Source of the DNA: Nematostella vectensis
Lineage: Eukaryota > Cnidaria > Anthozoa > Actiniaria > Edwardsiidae
Reading direction: 5' to 3'
Length of the DNA stretch: 64,000 nucleotides
NCBI RefSeq assembly: GCF_932526225.1
Contig: NC_064039.1
Location: forward strand, 6,695,459-6,759,458
Shown here: piece by piece, positions 25,318 through 37,100 of the stretch
Layout of the letters: each line of letters opens with the position of its first letter
How positions within the stretch are numbered: the first letter of the stretch is position 1
Made by a program: the position numbers and the translations under genes
Notes under the pieces: generated by a model
The model's database searches: none
What the model was told of the DNA's origin: nothing
What the model saw: the letters and a program-made list of their open reading frames with translations, nothing else

Positions 25318-28300
25318 CAACACCAACAACAACAACTCCAACAGCAGCAGCAACAACAACAGCAGCTACAGCGACAGCAACAACAACACCACCAGCAACA
25401 GCGACAAGAACAAGAACAAGAACAACAACAACAACAACAGCAACAGCAGCAGCAGCAACACCACCACCACCAACAGCAACAATAACAACAGCGACAGCAA
25501 AAACAACTACAACAAAAACAGCGACAAAGACTTCTATAACCAGTAACGACCCCGAAGCAGATGGCGCCAAACCAGGGCTGTGCTTATCCTCGCATAGAAA
25601 CGCTGCCAAGAATAATAAGAGTTCACAACCAGCACAATAACAACAGCAACATTGACAACGACAACCAAAAGCGATAACAACATCCCGTGATGAACGGGAG
25701 GGGGGTATTCCCCTGTTTACTATACGGGGCCGTGCCACCCGATCAAGGTATGTCTTCCAAGCTATCTGTCCTAAATGGGGGATAAATTTCAACCCTCTCT
25801 TTCCTAAACAGACAAAATCAACATAACAGCTATAGTACAACCACAATGACAACAAAGCAGTAACAACAACCTCTTCACTAAAACTTATTAGCTGTTTCTA
25901 CTCTAACTATACTCCTTGGGCTTACCATTAGGGTCTGGGTTTCCGGTTCCAGGAAGGACTGAAAATGAGTAACATCAAATTAATTACATGACATGTTAAA
26001 ATAACAACTGATCACTGAAACTACCACCACTACCTCCACCACAAAACCAACATCTATTATATCCTCAACCACCAAACACTAATGATAAAAATTATGCATC
26101 ATCATCATTCTCATCTTCATCCTCATCTTCACCATCATTGTCGTCGTCGTCACCACTTACCAACTGGAGGAAGCTGGTTTGTTGTGCACCCATACAGCAT
26201 GTTGATCTTCTTAATATCCTGTGGGCTGAACTCCCGGAGGTAGACTGGTGAGATTTCGTATGTGGGATCGCTCTTTACCGTAATGGTGGTCTTGCAGAAG
26301 CCAGCTTTAGCGAACGCCGTATTCTCGTAGTGCATGATGGAGGTAAGGTCGTAGGGTAGTCCCTGGGTGTTAGCCTCGCTAAACTGGTACTTTTTGAAAG
26401 CGTCCTTGAACCCTAAACAAGAGCTCATATCAGGCATTTGGAAAAATAGCTCTAAAGGAAAGAGGTTCATTTCAGCTTTCGAGTCTTACATGGCTGGACG
26501 TTGTCCCAGAGAACGTTGATGGTGTTGTCGCGGTCTGGTCTGTTGTGCTCGTGGAAGTACCCGATTGCATGGCCGAACTCGTGAAGCACAAGACCAACGT
26601 ACTGGCATCCGTCACCCATGTTCAAGATCTGCTCGCCGCCCATGACACCAACCATAGAATTACATCTACAGTACAGAACCATTCAGAGAATATCAGTACC
26701 CATGGTACATAAAATATAACTATGTAGAGCTATTTTAAGCTCGGTCAATGGAAAATTTTATAGATTCCCCTCTCCTCCTCCTTCCATTAAAAACGAGACT
26801 CATTACCCGATTCCGTATAAACTAATATTTCTAGCTTAATGCGCTTCTATGCGCCATACCCTGACTGAGGCTTCATGACGCGGATGTAGTCCTTCTCGGT
26901 GGTCCTTTTGACGAATCGCAGGCACGTGTATTTGTGGTAATGCTCAATACCTTTATAGATCTGGGACTCCAGGTGGGCATCTGAGACAAAAATAGCACGC
27001 ATTATCAATGCTGCGGGAAGACATAACGAGTCACAAAAAACGTGTCAGATCTTATAGATCTTAATAGTCCAGTCAATCTATTTTATTGTTAAATTATAAA
27101 AAAAAGACAATCTAAAAAACATCCCAAAAGTTCTCCAAAGTTCTCTTGGGGGAACATCTCTAAATTTGACAATAAAAAATTTCTTTTGTCGACAATCTTG
27201 GATTCTTTTGTTATTCATGAGCGCACTGGCAGAGCGATGTCTCGCCGAGAGCGTACGTTTGCGGAGGGTTAATGCCCCATGAATAACAATAGAATACAAG
27301 ATTGCTGACAAGGATTGTGTCATTTTAAGACCGTAATCATTTGTGTTGCAATTATACGTTTAGGTTATACATTAGATTGGCTGGTCTATAAAATCTTCAA
27401 ACGATCACGATTTATACATCGTAAAAGCAAAAGGATAGTACGGGGTCAAAACATATCCTAAATTTACGGTCACTTGATTTACCTTACTGTGCTGTCACAA
27501 CACTTTCTCACCTACACTGGCGTCCAGTACATAATGTACGACACCCCGGCCACTTGCTGATAATAGCCATAGCTGACTTACCCACACTGGCGTCCAGGGT
27601 GTACGACACCCCATACTTTCTTAAGTTAGCCATAACGTCACTTACCTACACTGGCGTCCAGTAGATACGGTACGACACCCCATACTTTCTCAAGTTAGCC
27701 ATAGCGTCACTCACCCACACTGGCGTCCAGTACATACGGTACGACACCCCCCGGCCACTTCTTCACGTTGGCCATAGCGTCACTCACCTACACTGGCGTC
27801 CAGTACATACGGTACGACACCCCATACTTTCTCAAGTTAGCCATAGCGTCACTCACCAACACTGGCGTCCAATACATACGGTACGACACCCCCCGGCCAC
27901 TTCTTCACGTTGGCCATAGCGTTCCTCGACTCTCCGCGCATAATGGCCGCCGTATTACGATCTAACACGATGTCGCCTTCCACAATGTCTGTAAGAAAAA
28001 AAATTCTTAAAGGGTGCTAGATAAAAAAACTTAGCTTGTATCTATTTTTTATTGAGTAAACATACAGTCTGTAGTGAAACCAATAAGAACTATTGCAATC
28101 GATTTCCATCCACCTTCCGAAACAACTCTCAATTTATATTCAACCCATGAAAAACACTTTTAGCTACAATCCTCACCTCCTGCCTGTAAGCCTGATCGTG
28201 AGCGGGGCGGATGCATATCGTTAGGCGAGGGTTGCCACGGCGGTCTGGGCAAATCCAAACCTGGGAAGGAGAGAGAGAAAGAGTGAGCGTGGGTCTTACA

Positions 28301-28784
28301 AGAACTACTGGAACCAAGAAAAAAGAAAACGGCGGAAAACTGTCCCAAGTTTCTTGCTTTGAAAATGTCTCTGTGCAAAGCGCGCGTGTCACCGATTACT
28401 TGCTAACATGTACATTCGGCTCACATACTCATTTGGTAAACGCTAAATTTGAATAGTGAGAAAAAATTCAGTTGCCGCAAACCATAAACGTATATTGTTT
28501 TCTAATTTTTACTCCGCATTAAAATTGAGCTATAAATTTTACTTTATGTTTCGAAATAAATTTTCCCTCTCTCTAAGCGACTCTTTGGATAAACTCGTCC
28601 ACTCGAGCGTTAAACTAAACTTAAAAAAAAAATGGTTATTTGTTTTAGGACTCGGAAAAGTTTGCTTGAAAATCTAATAAGAGTTCAAAATTAAATAAAA
28701 CTTGTATATATGACACATAAATGGTCACTTACCGAAGGCGCACAGAGCGCAGGCCAGAAAAACAAGACTTGGAAACAACTCCAT
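20669..28784 (-). CDS. Secreted astacin (M12A) metalloprotease with seven C-terminal ShK domains
   Basis: Seventeen exons give about 697 residues: 28733–28784, 28177–28260, 27857–27988, 26860–26980, 26490–26665, 26161–26412, 25926–25958, 25093–25212, 24794–24805, 23612–23722, 23275–23418, 22978–22989, 22298–22423, 21934–22005, 21617–21838, 21260–21493 and 20669–20859. Order: signal peptide, short propeptide, astacin catalytic domain with HEFGHAIGYFHEHNRPDRD and the Met-turn SIMHY, then seven six-Cys ShK domains joined by Pro/Thr linkers. Almost all introns are phase 1, so ShK exons are symmetrical and easily shuffled. Known astacins are secreted zinc endopeptidases activated by propeptide removal. 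Cnidarian astacin–ShK proteins include developmental enzymes and nematocyst proteins (the Nematostella NEP6 class); nothing here decides between these, so a venom role is only a possibility. The 3' end is uncertain because a strong donor overlaps the last Cys codon. Confidence 0.88.
22298..25212 (-). CDS. ShK domains 1–4: a twice-repeated [ShK – 12-nt microexon – ShK] module
   Basis: ShK1 (25093–25212), microexon 24794–24805 (EPDS with its split codon), ShK2 (23612–23722); then ShK3 (23275–23418), microexon 22978–22989 (EPQT) and ShK4 (22298–22423). ShK1 and ShK3 share CEDKYP/K…CPxW or CSSWAS and GECS. ShK2 and ShK4 share the F-P-x-A-C-x-D-W pattern, then WM-x-DNC. The order A–micro–B–A–micro–B, with 12-nt microexons in the same place, shows one module duplicated as a block. 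ShK domains are small three-disulfide folds; in astacins they are C-terminal accessory domains. Confidence 0.85.
22548..22645. repeat. (AAAT)n microsatellite in an astacin-gene intron
   Basis: About 24 uninterrupted AAAT/TAAA units between the ShK4 exon and the second microexon. Confidence 0.97.
23731..24437. repeat. 24-bp minisatellite abutting the ShK2 splice acceptor
   Basis: About 29 units of AAAGGCACGCGTGTGGACGT plus GTGT. Units vary mainly at GGC/GCC and GCGTG/GCATG. Long open frames on both strands arise only because 24 is a multiple of 3. On the minus strand, the acceptor of the ShK2 exon (AG at 23723–23724) lies within about 10 bp of the array edge, so its branch-point and pyrimidine region must be supplied by repeat sequence. 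Confidence 0.95.
25235..25530. repeat. (CAA)n / (CAR)n compound microsatellite
   Basis: CAA-rich triplet DNA mixed with CCA, CAG and GAC units, continuing more loosely to about 25680. The long polar or polyvaline frames it creates are artefacts. It separates the ShK1 exon from a decayed copy of that exon's 5' end. Confidence 0.93.
25555..25625 (-). pseudogene. Remnant duplicate of the 5' part of the ShK1 exon
   Basis: CTTATCCTCGCATA and the neighbouring bases at 25585–25605 match the ShK1 exon start at 25195–25215, and CCAGGGC upstream matches as well. The remainder of the exon is missing, as are most of the cysteine codons. It appears to be a partial exon duplicate broken by the triplet expansion. 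Confidence 0.6.
26161..28784 (-). CDS. Signal, propeptide and catalytic part of the astacin gene
   Basis: The leader exon (28733–28784) encodes MELFPSLVFLACALCAF. The next exon is a Pro/Arg-rich propeptide. Exon 27857–27988 has FEGD-like VEGDIVLDR and KKWPGGVVPYVLD, the usual propeptide-to-mature junction of astacins. Exon 26860–26980 continues with YTCLRFVKR. Exon 26490–26665 begins with the SGCNSMVG context and carries three zinc-ligand histidines plus the catalytic Glu of HExxHxxGxxH. Exon 26161–26412 carries SIMHY, whose Tyr is the fifth zinc ligand in the family, and closes with INMLYGC. All key catalytic residues are present, so the enzyme is predicted active. Confidence 0.9.
27505..27930 (-). 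repeat. Tandem array derived from the end of an astacin exon plus its donor
   Basis: Six copies, 60–75 bp apart, contain ACTGGCGTCCA (minus-strand TGGACGCCAGT), the code for VLDAS at the end of the genuine exon 27857–27988. Most copies also carry the GTAC/GTACGACACC segment and a GTGAGTG-like donor. The right-most copy is the functional exon end. The others differ by small indels that shift the frame (TATGGGG in place of TGGCCGGGGGG) and mostly lack an acceptor, so they are not full exons. Confidence 0.85.
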
Positions 28785-28832
28785 CTTTTCCAACTGCTTC
28801 GGGATGGGTGAATGAAATGCGGTACTGCTTAA

Positions 28833-28850
28833 ATACTCCTTTTAAACGCC
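28833..28850 (-). promoter_or_regulatory. Putative TATA-like element of the astacin gene
   Basis: On the minus strand, GTTTAAAAGG and TATTTAAG lie about 40–65 bp upstream of the start ATG at 28784. Position and AT content fit a core promoter; this is inference. Confidence 0.35.
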
Positions 28851-28959
28851 TGTGCGCTAGGTTTAGGGTTACCACATATTGTACAAAGAGACTTGTTTGC
28901 CAAGTATGGATGTCATGTAGAGGCGTTAACGTTTGCTACCACTGGTACAGCTGAATAAT

Positions 28960-30970
28960 CGTTTGTTTGTTTGTTTTTTTTTGAAATTTTGAAAAGGCAA
29001 ATGCAACACACATAGCAGTTATTTAGGACATTGTGCCCATCCCTTTTTATACTTCGCTAAGCTTTATTCTCTTCTTGTCTCGGCAAAAAAGGGAGTCAGA
29101 CAACATTCTACTAAACTGCGGAACTTCGCGAATTATAGCAATTACAATTTTCCGGGACATTTTTTTTATCTTGTATCTACCTTTTGAAAGTTTTGTGAAA
29201 GTTACGACCCTATTATGAATGTTACGACTTAGCTGGGGCGGCAAAATGTTCCGCCGCAAAATCTAATCTCGCTACAGAGCAATGTTGCATGTTTATTTTG
29301 TTGTACAATTTGAGTATAAGGTATAACTCACTACATTTATAATGTATAAAATACCGATCTCGAAAAAAGAAAACTTTTCCACACACACCTTTCACACCTT
29401 TCCACAAATGTAAAATTCACCAATTTGTGTTTTTTTTACCAGTAAAGAGATTAACTTGTATAAACTTGGTGCTACGTGCTAGATATAACGTATCAAGTTC
29501 CTAGTGTTGACTCAGCCGTCTGTGCAGTCTCCCCAGACTTTCATTTGACTCCACACTTTCCCAACACTGATTGTCACAGGAAAAGGCACCTGCAGATTGG
29601 AGAAATCAGATACAGTTTTGTGTTTACATGGACAAGGCGAAATGTGGCAGGGATGGGGGGAATTTAATAGCAGTTGCATCTACAATGCTGGGCAAAACTG
29701 TTGTCGTCTTTTTTTATTTTTCACTGCATAGGGGGTTTCAAGGTTACCCACTCCTCCTGTGCGCATCCAACATTGGGGAAGGGGGTTTCAATGACATTGT
29801 CTTGGGAAGAAACTTAGTTGACTAACGATAGATATCGAGAAATCCGCCTTTTTTAAGGACGCGATAACTAGTTTTGTCCAGCATTGTAGCTTGCGCATGG
29901 GTAAGGAGAACAGGATTTCCATAGGTCACACTAAGGGTTATAGTTTTATTAAAGGGGGATTTTCTTCCGTCTTGTATATAATGACTAATACTTGCGTAAC
30001 CAAGGGCCATACGGAAAACTCGAGACGTAGCCCTTTGTAAAATTGAGAGACAAATGGAGCTTATAAAGTTGAGGCAAGATTTTGAGATATTAAGTGTATG
30101 TCCGATCAAATGCGCAATTAAAGAATGTCGATCAAATTGTTTGTAAACTGTGATCAATTGTTTATAATTGAAAGTACAACGTTTTATTTGCAAGGAAACT
30201 CCGTCTGATACTTTTTTAATGATATTTGATTGAGAGTTTCTCAGTTACTTGCATTAATGCGGCATTGAGCGGCAGCATAAAATGGCGGTGTGATTGGCCT
30301 TCTATAAAGGTGCGGGACACTAATAATTATATTAGTTTTTTTTCCTATGTGCGGCTAATGTTAAGATTACTATATACGCGAAGACTCTATCGTAACATAA
30401 TCTGCATTGTGTAGTATTTCATCTCACTTTACATGCATTCGAGTGTTAAAAAAATAGAAATAAATAAAAGAGAGAACAATAGCAGTGTCGCTGATCTTAT
30501 TTACCGCTCCGGATATTAGTTTAGATAACTTGTTAAACGCCAGTCCTATTAGTCATTTCCGCTTGTAATCATTATGTCAAAGAATTTATCTATTGATTAT
30601 GCAGAGATCGTTAATTGTCGAGATTGTAAGATCGTGCTACATAAAGATTGCCTAAACGCAAAGAGTGTCCTATACTGGCTGGTAGGTAAAATCTACGGAA
30701 GTTCCGTAACAAGCAAGTTACAGTTATTCTGTACGTTTTGTGTTTGTTTTGTATTGGTTACTTAACGAAAGAAAGAAGCAGATATAAATTTCGAATCCAC
30801 CGGTCCCTCAGGTTTTGGACCGGAACGACTGTGACGAGAAACCTTTCCGTAAAAAGAAAAATAACCTAATTCTTGGAACCAACGCAGAAATTTCATAACA
30901 AATTCCCAGAAACGCTTTTGAAGGCCCTAGCCAAGCAAAAATATAAATAAAATATAAATTTCAAAATAAC
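28960..30970. other. Intergenic stretch between the astacin gene and POLN
   Basis: Open frames on both strands (for example 29822–30193 minus and 30574–30765 plus) show no recognisable domain or splice context. I see no RNA gene or transposase here. Confidence 0.4.
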
Positions 30971-30972
30971 TA

Positions 30973-31124
30973 TTATTTTTGGGTTATATTTCCTTTTTGG
31001 CAAAAGATAAGTAAAAAGTTTAGGTATTTATCACGAGGTATTAAAATCTGGACACTGCAAACCTTCAGTGTTGCTCGATTGCCGCACAGACCACGCCCAG
31101 ACGTCATGATGGACAGCACGAGAT
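30973..31124 (-). CDS. POLN: Tentative last exon of POLN
   Basis: An acceptor (TTTTCCTTTGTAG) precedes an exon whose phase matches the previous donor. It starts with [10 protein letters not shown], comparable to the helix after motif C in family A polymerases. The expected closing strand and the usual G-x-x-W near the C-terminus are not seen; the frame instead runs to TAA at 30973–30975. Either the tail has diverged, or splicing here differs from my model. Confidence 0.4.
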
Positions 31125-34100
31125 CTACAAAGGAAAACGTAAAAAGTATTTAGGTATTCATGGAAGCATGAGGGATGAGGCCAGGGGCATGAGGCATCTT
31201 GTGTAGTTCCAGAAAATATCCATATCCCCCCCCCCCATTGAGTGAGGGGGTCGGAGGTATGAATCCCCACCCCTCCGGATTTTCCAGATATAGTACTCGG
31301 TGCCCTTATGATGCAAATCCATGACAGAATTATTAGAAAAGCGTTGTGAATAATTAACCCGTATTATTAAGTGAAAAGCCCTTCGAAAGATAATCGGCCT
31401 TCATTATGTACAGACGGGGGACTTTGAGTATTCGGTTCTGAAGACTCGCGTTTCTCACGCAACAGACCCTCCGGATTTTTCACTCCGGATTACCCCCCAC
31501 CCCCTGGAAAATCCTGGGCGTTTGACCCCTACCCCCCCCCCCCCCCCACCACCACCCGGAATTTCAAATCCCCTCAATGAAAGAGGGGGGGGGGAGGGTA
31601 TTGACATTCACCTGATCATGAGAGGTAAATCAGATTGAATAGCTACTCCCCCTGGCACACCTGTCCACGCCGACAATATATTGTAAACTCTTTTTAAGCT
31701 TTAGGTAAAATGTCGATTAGAAAACAATTATTCACTGGGCAGGTCTAATTATTTAGAAACAAACTGAAAAGCCATACGTCGTATTTCGGTTCAGAAGGCT
31801 AGTGCGGACGAACCTTTGACGCGATCTATATCTGTGTCAGCGACTTCTAATAGCAGTTCGTCATGTATCTGTAGCAAAAGCCTGAAATAGTAAATTGTCC
31901 AATGTGACGTTATAAGTCAGACACAATACAATCAATGCCTGCTGTGCTACTTACCTTGCTTTTAGTGACACATCCTTTCCTAGTGCATGGACGATTTGTA
32001 TCATGGCCGACTTGCACAAATCAGCAGCGGAACCTAGGGTGATGGAAAGACGAACCGATTACAACAGTAATGAAGAGAAACAACGACATTTTAATGAAGA
32101 ACTGATACTGTCGTTGATACTGATACTGATCAAGCTTATCATATCGTATAGGAGGTGTTCAGGGTGCGCCAAAAAGTGGGTCATTTCTTATTGAAGGATC
32201 GTCAAATACTTTTTCATTTGATACACCTATGACTGCCAACCCCACCCCATCCCCTTTAGCAAATCGTGGGTACGCAGTCTGATGATTGTTGTTGTTGTGA
32301 TAAAACGTTTAGAAGAAAAGTCGTGGTTAGGTTTTAACCACTTCGCTTCTGACATAAAGCTCATACCTACTGAAAAAATAACAAACAACCTCGACTCTAT
32401 CCGCAAAGCAAGAGAAGCCACACTGATAGCTCGCGCTGGCACTCTTGAGCCCGGTGACCTCAACCGGCGTGAAGAAAACCGTTTAGTAATCCACACCACC
32501 CTATTTACCATCTTTCTTAAGTTACTCCTTTCTCAATTACTTATTTATCTTTTGTTAGTAATCATCAACTTTGTACATATACTAGCTGTAACATGCCACT
32601 GTAACTCATTTATAACCTGAAAAAGGCTAATCTGCGTTGTTGTCGACTTTTTCTTTTAAAGGTTTTATAAATTAATCAATAGAGGCTGTCCGGTGGTTTC
32701 TTCCTACGTTGTTGTTGTGATGAAGACGATGGCCACCATTATGACGAAGAAGATAGTCGGGGTTAGGGAAAGAGTGATGGGCTTTGCAGTAGTGAGCTTA
32801 TTATAACGGTGACAATATTAAAAAGAGGATTCTAAGATGATGATAGAGAGCCTGATAGTTATAAATGCAATAGTGTTATTATGGAAATGGTCGGCGAAAA
32901 AAATGATGGACATCTGACCTTGCACCACAAAGTTTACCGCTTGTCTCTCCGCTTGAGAGCGAATCTGGAAATCGCGGGACTTAATGTGCGGAATCCATCG
33001 CTTTCGCTTAAAGATTGTGCTGACAAAACCTGCATAAGGTAAAAAAATATTTGTAAGGCTATAAGGACGTTGAGCAAACGATTATTTATCACAATTCTGC
33101 ACTTATGCAGGTGCAGGGGACCAGGAAAAACATTGAAGGGCGGCCTTACCATTTGTGTTACAATCTTCGATGCACTTCCGGGAGAACTCGTTAATTCCAG
33201 GGAATTTTCCTAATATCAAACACACGACAGGTAAGCGACAGGGAGGTAGCAATCGTTAGTATATTTAAACAATATTCGTAGCCATACCGAGAAAACTTTC
33301 CATGAATCCCTTAGCTTCATTGGGCTCTACGCAGAGAGTGTTTCCCAAACGTTCACGACCTAAGGACATGATTATCATGGTGATATGAATGATAAATGTA
33401 TTTCATCTTGAAAAAGGCAGCACTTCCGGAAAGAACTGATTTCAGATTTTACACAGATTACACGATCTTTTGTAATCAATCTGTCAATCACAATAAGTTC
33501 TCGGGTCTTACCAACACCGTATATTACGGAATATACAATTCTCTTGGTCCTCTCACGCTCCTTGAAGTCTACCTTCACTGGTGGTACTCCCAGCCTGAAA
33601 ACATGAAAAACAAGTTACATGATAAGGGGTAATACAAAATCGGCTGTCACTCATACATATGGCCTTAAATCTGAACAGCTCGTTCAACCTTAAAAAATGT
33701 TATTTTTGTATTTGTCAAGTATGTAAAACATAAGGCATCTGTAATTCTGCTCAAGAAAAAGGCATCACCATTATCATTATATGAAATCTCAAACTTAATA
33801 CCAAAACGGAATAGACGTGTTATGGTGTGATACGTAAAGAAGCTTAGACTTCGTTAGAGCGCCATCATTATAGTCATCCTAAAATATACTTTGCTAGAGA
33901 CATACCATTGAGAAGTCAGTTTAGTAAATATGTCTATAGACGTGCTATCGTTAAATACACGCAGGAGGTCAGGGTCATCTGATAGGTTAGCCAGCAACCT
34001 TAGCTCGATGGACTGAAAGTCTACAAGACAGATACACAAGAAGAGCTCACTACTCGGAAGCTTCAGATGCAAAAAATTAGAACTTCTCCTGCGACCTATC

Positions 34101-37100
34101 CAATATTTGCCGGTTAATAATATTGTATAGAGTAGTATGGTATGGTGTAGTGTGGCAAGGTATTGTGTTGTGTGGTATGATACGGTATTGTGTGACATGT
34201 TCGTGTAGTGTGGCAAGGTATTGTGTGGTGTGGTATGATACGGTATTGTGTGACATGTTCGTGTAGTGATAGTATTGTGTGGTATGATACGGTATTGTGT
34301 GACATGTTCGTGTAGTGATAGTATTGTGTGGTATGATACGGTATTGTGTAACATGTTCGTGTAGTTATAATATTGTGTGGTGCGGTATTGTGTGACATGT
34401 TGTGTGACATGTGATGTGGTATGAAATTATGTGGCTACGGCAGCCACACGAAATAGATTAAAAGGTTATGGCAAATGCTATATAACAGTAGGGAAAGATC
34501 ATACAGTAGTAAATTCGGAGTAATTAAACCTATGGTTGAAGGATAAAGTAGGTCTCCATTCTTTTCTTTCATTATGTGATAGAAACATAATTCAGAACGT
34601 ACCTGCGGCGAGAAATGACCAGCCCTCGCGACTCTGATACACATCTCGTGGGTATAAAACAATGGTCTCCTCCTCTTTGCCTGACAAGCATTGGTAACAT
34701 GGTCATCAAGAAACGTCTAAAACGAACTAGGACAGAAAGCGGGTAGATCTCCCCCTCTTATAATTATCGCACATCTAACCCCACATTGCTCCAACCCCGC
34801 CTCTCTGAACAACATTTAATGTTTCGTCCCTTGAGGCTTTAGAAAAGAAGGTATGCAGGCGATATTACCCGCAATAAACTGTTTCTTTACTCCAGTCACG
34901 TTTATTGCTTGTTTCGGAACACATTGAAGGTTCTGCAAAATAAAAACGGAGGCTAGCAGCATAAGCACGTTTAATAAAGAATTGCAATTCCGCAGAAATG
35001 CTCATTTTTTTTTTTACCGGATTCGTTGATGTAACTCGCCCTGTTGCTGCTGCGGTGTGATCCCTAGTGACGAGATTCGTCTCATTATACTACTTACAGG
35101 GCAAGTGAGACTTAATAATAAAGCGATTCGGCTTTCAGCTTATTATAAAGTAAGCAAGCATCCAAAGTTGGCAGCCATTAAAACCTACTTTAAACACGAA
35201 AGTGAGGCAAACCGACAAGATAGCTAACTGATCGCTCACATTGGCCATCCTATTCAAGATCTCAGATTAGTTCTTGCAAGAATCAGTTACAATAACCTTT
35301 GAGTCTGTTGTGTTTTTAAAGGCTTTGTGTATCTTTTGGATGGCAGGTGAATGATTCCTATTTAACTTACCATTTTGTGTAAAGTAACCCCTGAAATAAT
35401 GATCAAGAGGACAAGTTAGAAACAATCAATACAAGCAGAAAAGGAATCAATTGATAATCACGTGCACTTACGTTCTTTACGAATGGAAGTATACCGTCAA
35501 AATAAGTAGATCTTAGTTTGACAAGCTACGGAGAAAGGACACTGATTAGGTGCCAACATGCTTATGCAGTCATAGATGTCTATGCATCAGAACAGAAATG
35601 GTGTTTAATCAATAAGGGTGCGTTTTGTTAGAAGATAAATGAAAAATATAAATAGAATGATAACACCAATATGTTTAATCTTTGCATCATTACAATACTG
35701 TAAACCTTGTGCAATTTGTTTAGTACTTATTTACTAAAGCATACATTCCAAATCCATTTATACCTGTCGATATTCCAGTACGAGTTTAGGCAGCGGATGA
35801 AACTCTTGTAGTAGCACCAACTATAACAAACGACGAGTAACTGGTTATAGAAATACAAGTTACGACTGCCAAAACTTAATCTACTTACAACTGACTCAGA
35901 GGTGGAAGTGCAGTTCTTTGTTGTTGTTTTAGCAAGTTTCTTTTTGCATTTCTGATCCAGCTTCAGCTGGTCGAATAAAATCTGAAACGAAATTCCTGGC
36001 TCCAATAAAACGGTAAATGTGGAAATCTCTACGCGCTTTGCACTAAGCTCACTAAGGAAATCAAACATCATGTTCCACAAACACACATATTCTAAGTAGG
36101 CAAATATTTATGAAACAACAAAGTTATCCATAACAAACTATAATTTAAAGAGTGTTGATCAGACACTTCTTTGTTACAATTTATGATTGATATATGATTT
36201 TACCCCAAGTGGGAGTTATTCGCTTGAATCAGGCGATGGAAATGGATGCTTTGTACGAGGACAATGAGCAGAGAGTCCTGACAGATCACTAACCTTACCT
36301 CTCTTAATTGTTGAGTGCTGTTGATCAGGAATGGCTGTCCTGCGGCCTTAAGTACAAAGGAGCAAGTAAAAATGAAAATACTAAAAACAGTGTTAATCTT
36401 TTGGCCCTAGCAGCTGATCGGTTGATTTACCTTGTGAGCCTCGGATTCCACAATGTGAATCTCTTTCTACGGAGGAACAAAAGCAAATAAATATTAATGA
36501 GGGTATGCAGGCTACATCCTACATTCAAAATGTATTCTATTAATCTCTACAAAGACTCGAAGAGAATGGGTGCGGCTCATCGTTAGGAAAATCAATTTAA
36601 CGTTAACTTGCGTATTATGTAATTTAAACTTGTCTTAGACGTTCGAATAACACCTTGAGGATTTCGCTGGCATCCAGGAGTGCTTGGACGTTAACATGAA
36701 TACCTTGCTTCTCCATCACTAAAACGAACAAGACGAAGGCAATACAAAAAAGTAAATGGGTATATAACCCAAAAGAAAAAAAAAACGAGATCATGAGAAA
36801 TCTTAGAGATGCATTCACAGGAATCAGATGGTGTGTCAAGAAAGGAGGTTTTGGTGCAAGCATTTATTAGAAACTTACCTGCCAAAATAGGGCACAAGTC
36901 CATTTCCAGATCCCAAAATAAATCCCAAAGGCTATTGGACTGAAAGAAAACAATATTCTGAGCAAGTAGTTGCCAGCTGAGGGTAGTATACTTATACTAA
37001 AAAAGGTGTTTATACTAAAATAGGTGTATTTAATTTTCAAGACAGGGCTTTCAGAGATACGCACCTTCAGACGATGAAAAATGGTCACCAGTGCTGGTCC

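Noticed and set aside
25235..25855. Poly-Thr/Ala/Pro and polyvaline frames
   Set aside because: Products of CAA/CAG triplet repeats in an intron, with no family character.
20669..28784. Naming the protease as a specific venom protein
   Set aside because: The domain plan fits both nematocyst and developmental astacins; sequence identity cannot be checked here.
29822..30193. A 123-residue minus-strand frame that might be a transposon fragment
   Set aside because: No reverse transcriptase, integrase or transposase motif, and no splice or repeat context.
31814..35525. DNA polymerase theta (POLQ) as the identity of the polymerase
   Set aside because: No helicase domain is present upstream, and the [13 protein letters not shown] and LHPLPK motifs fit POLN.
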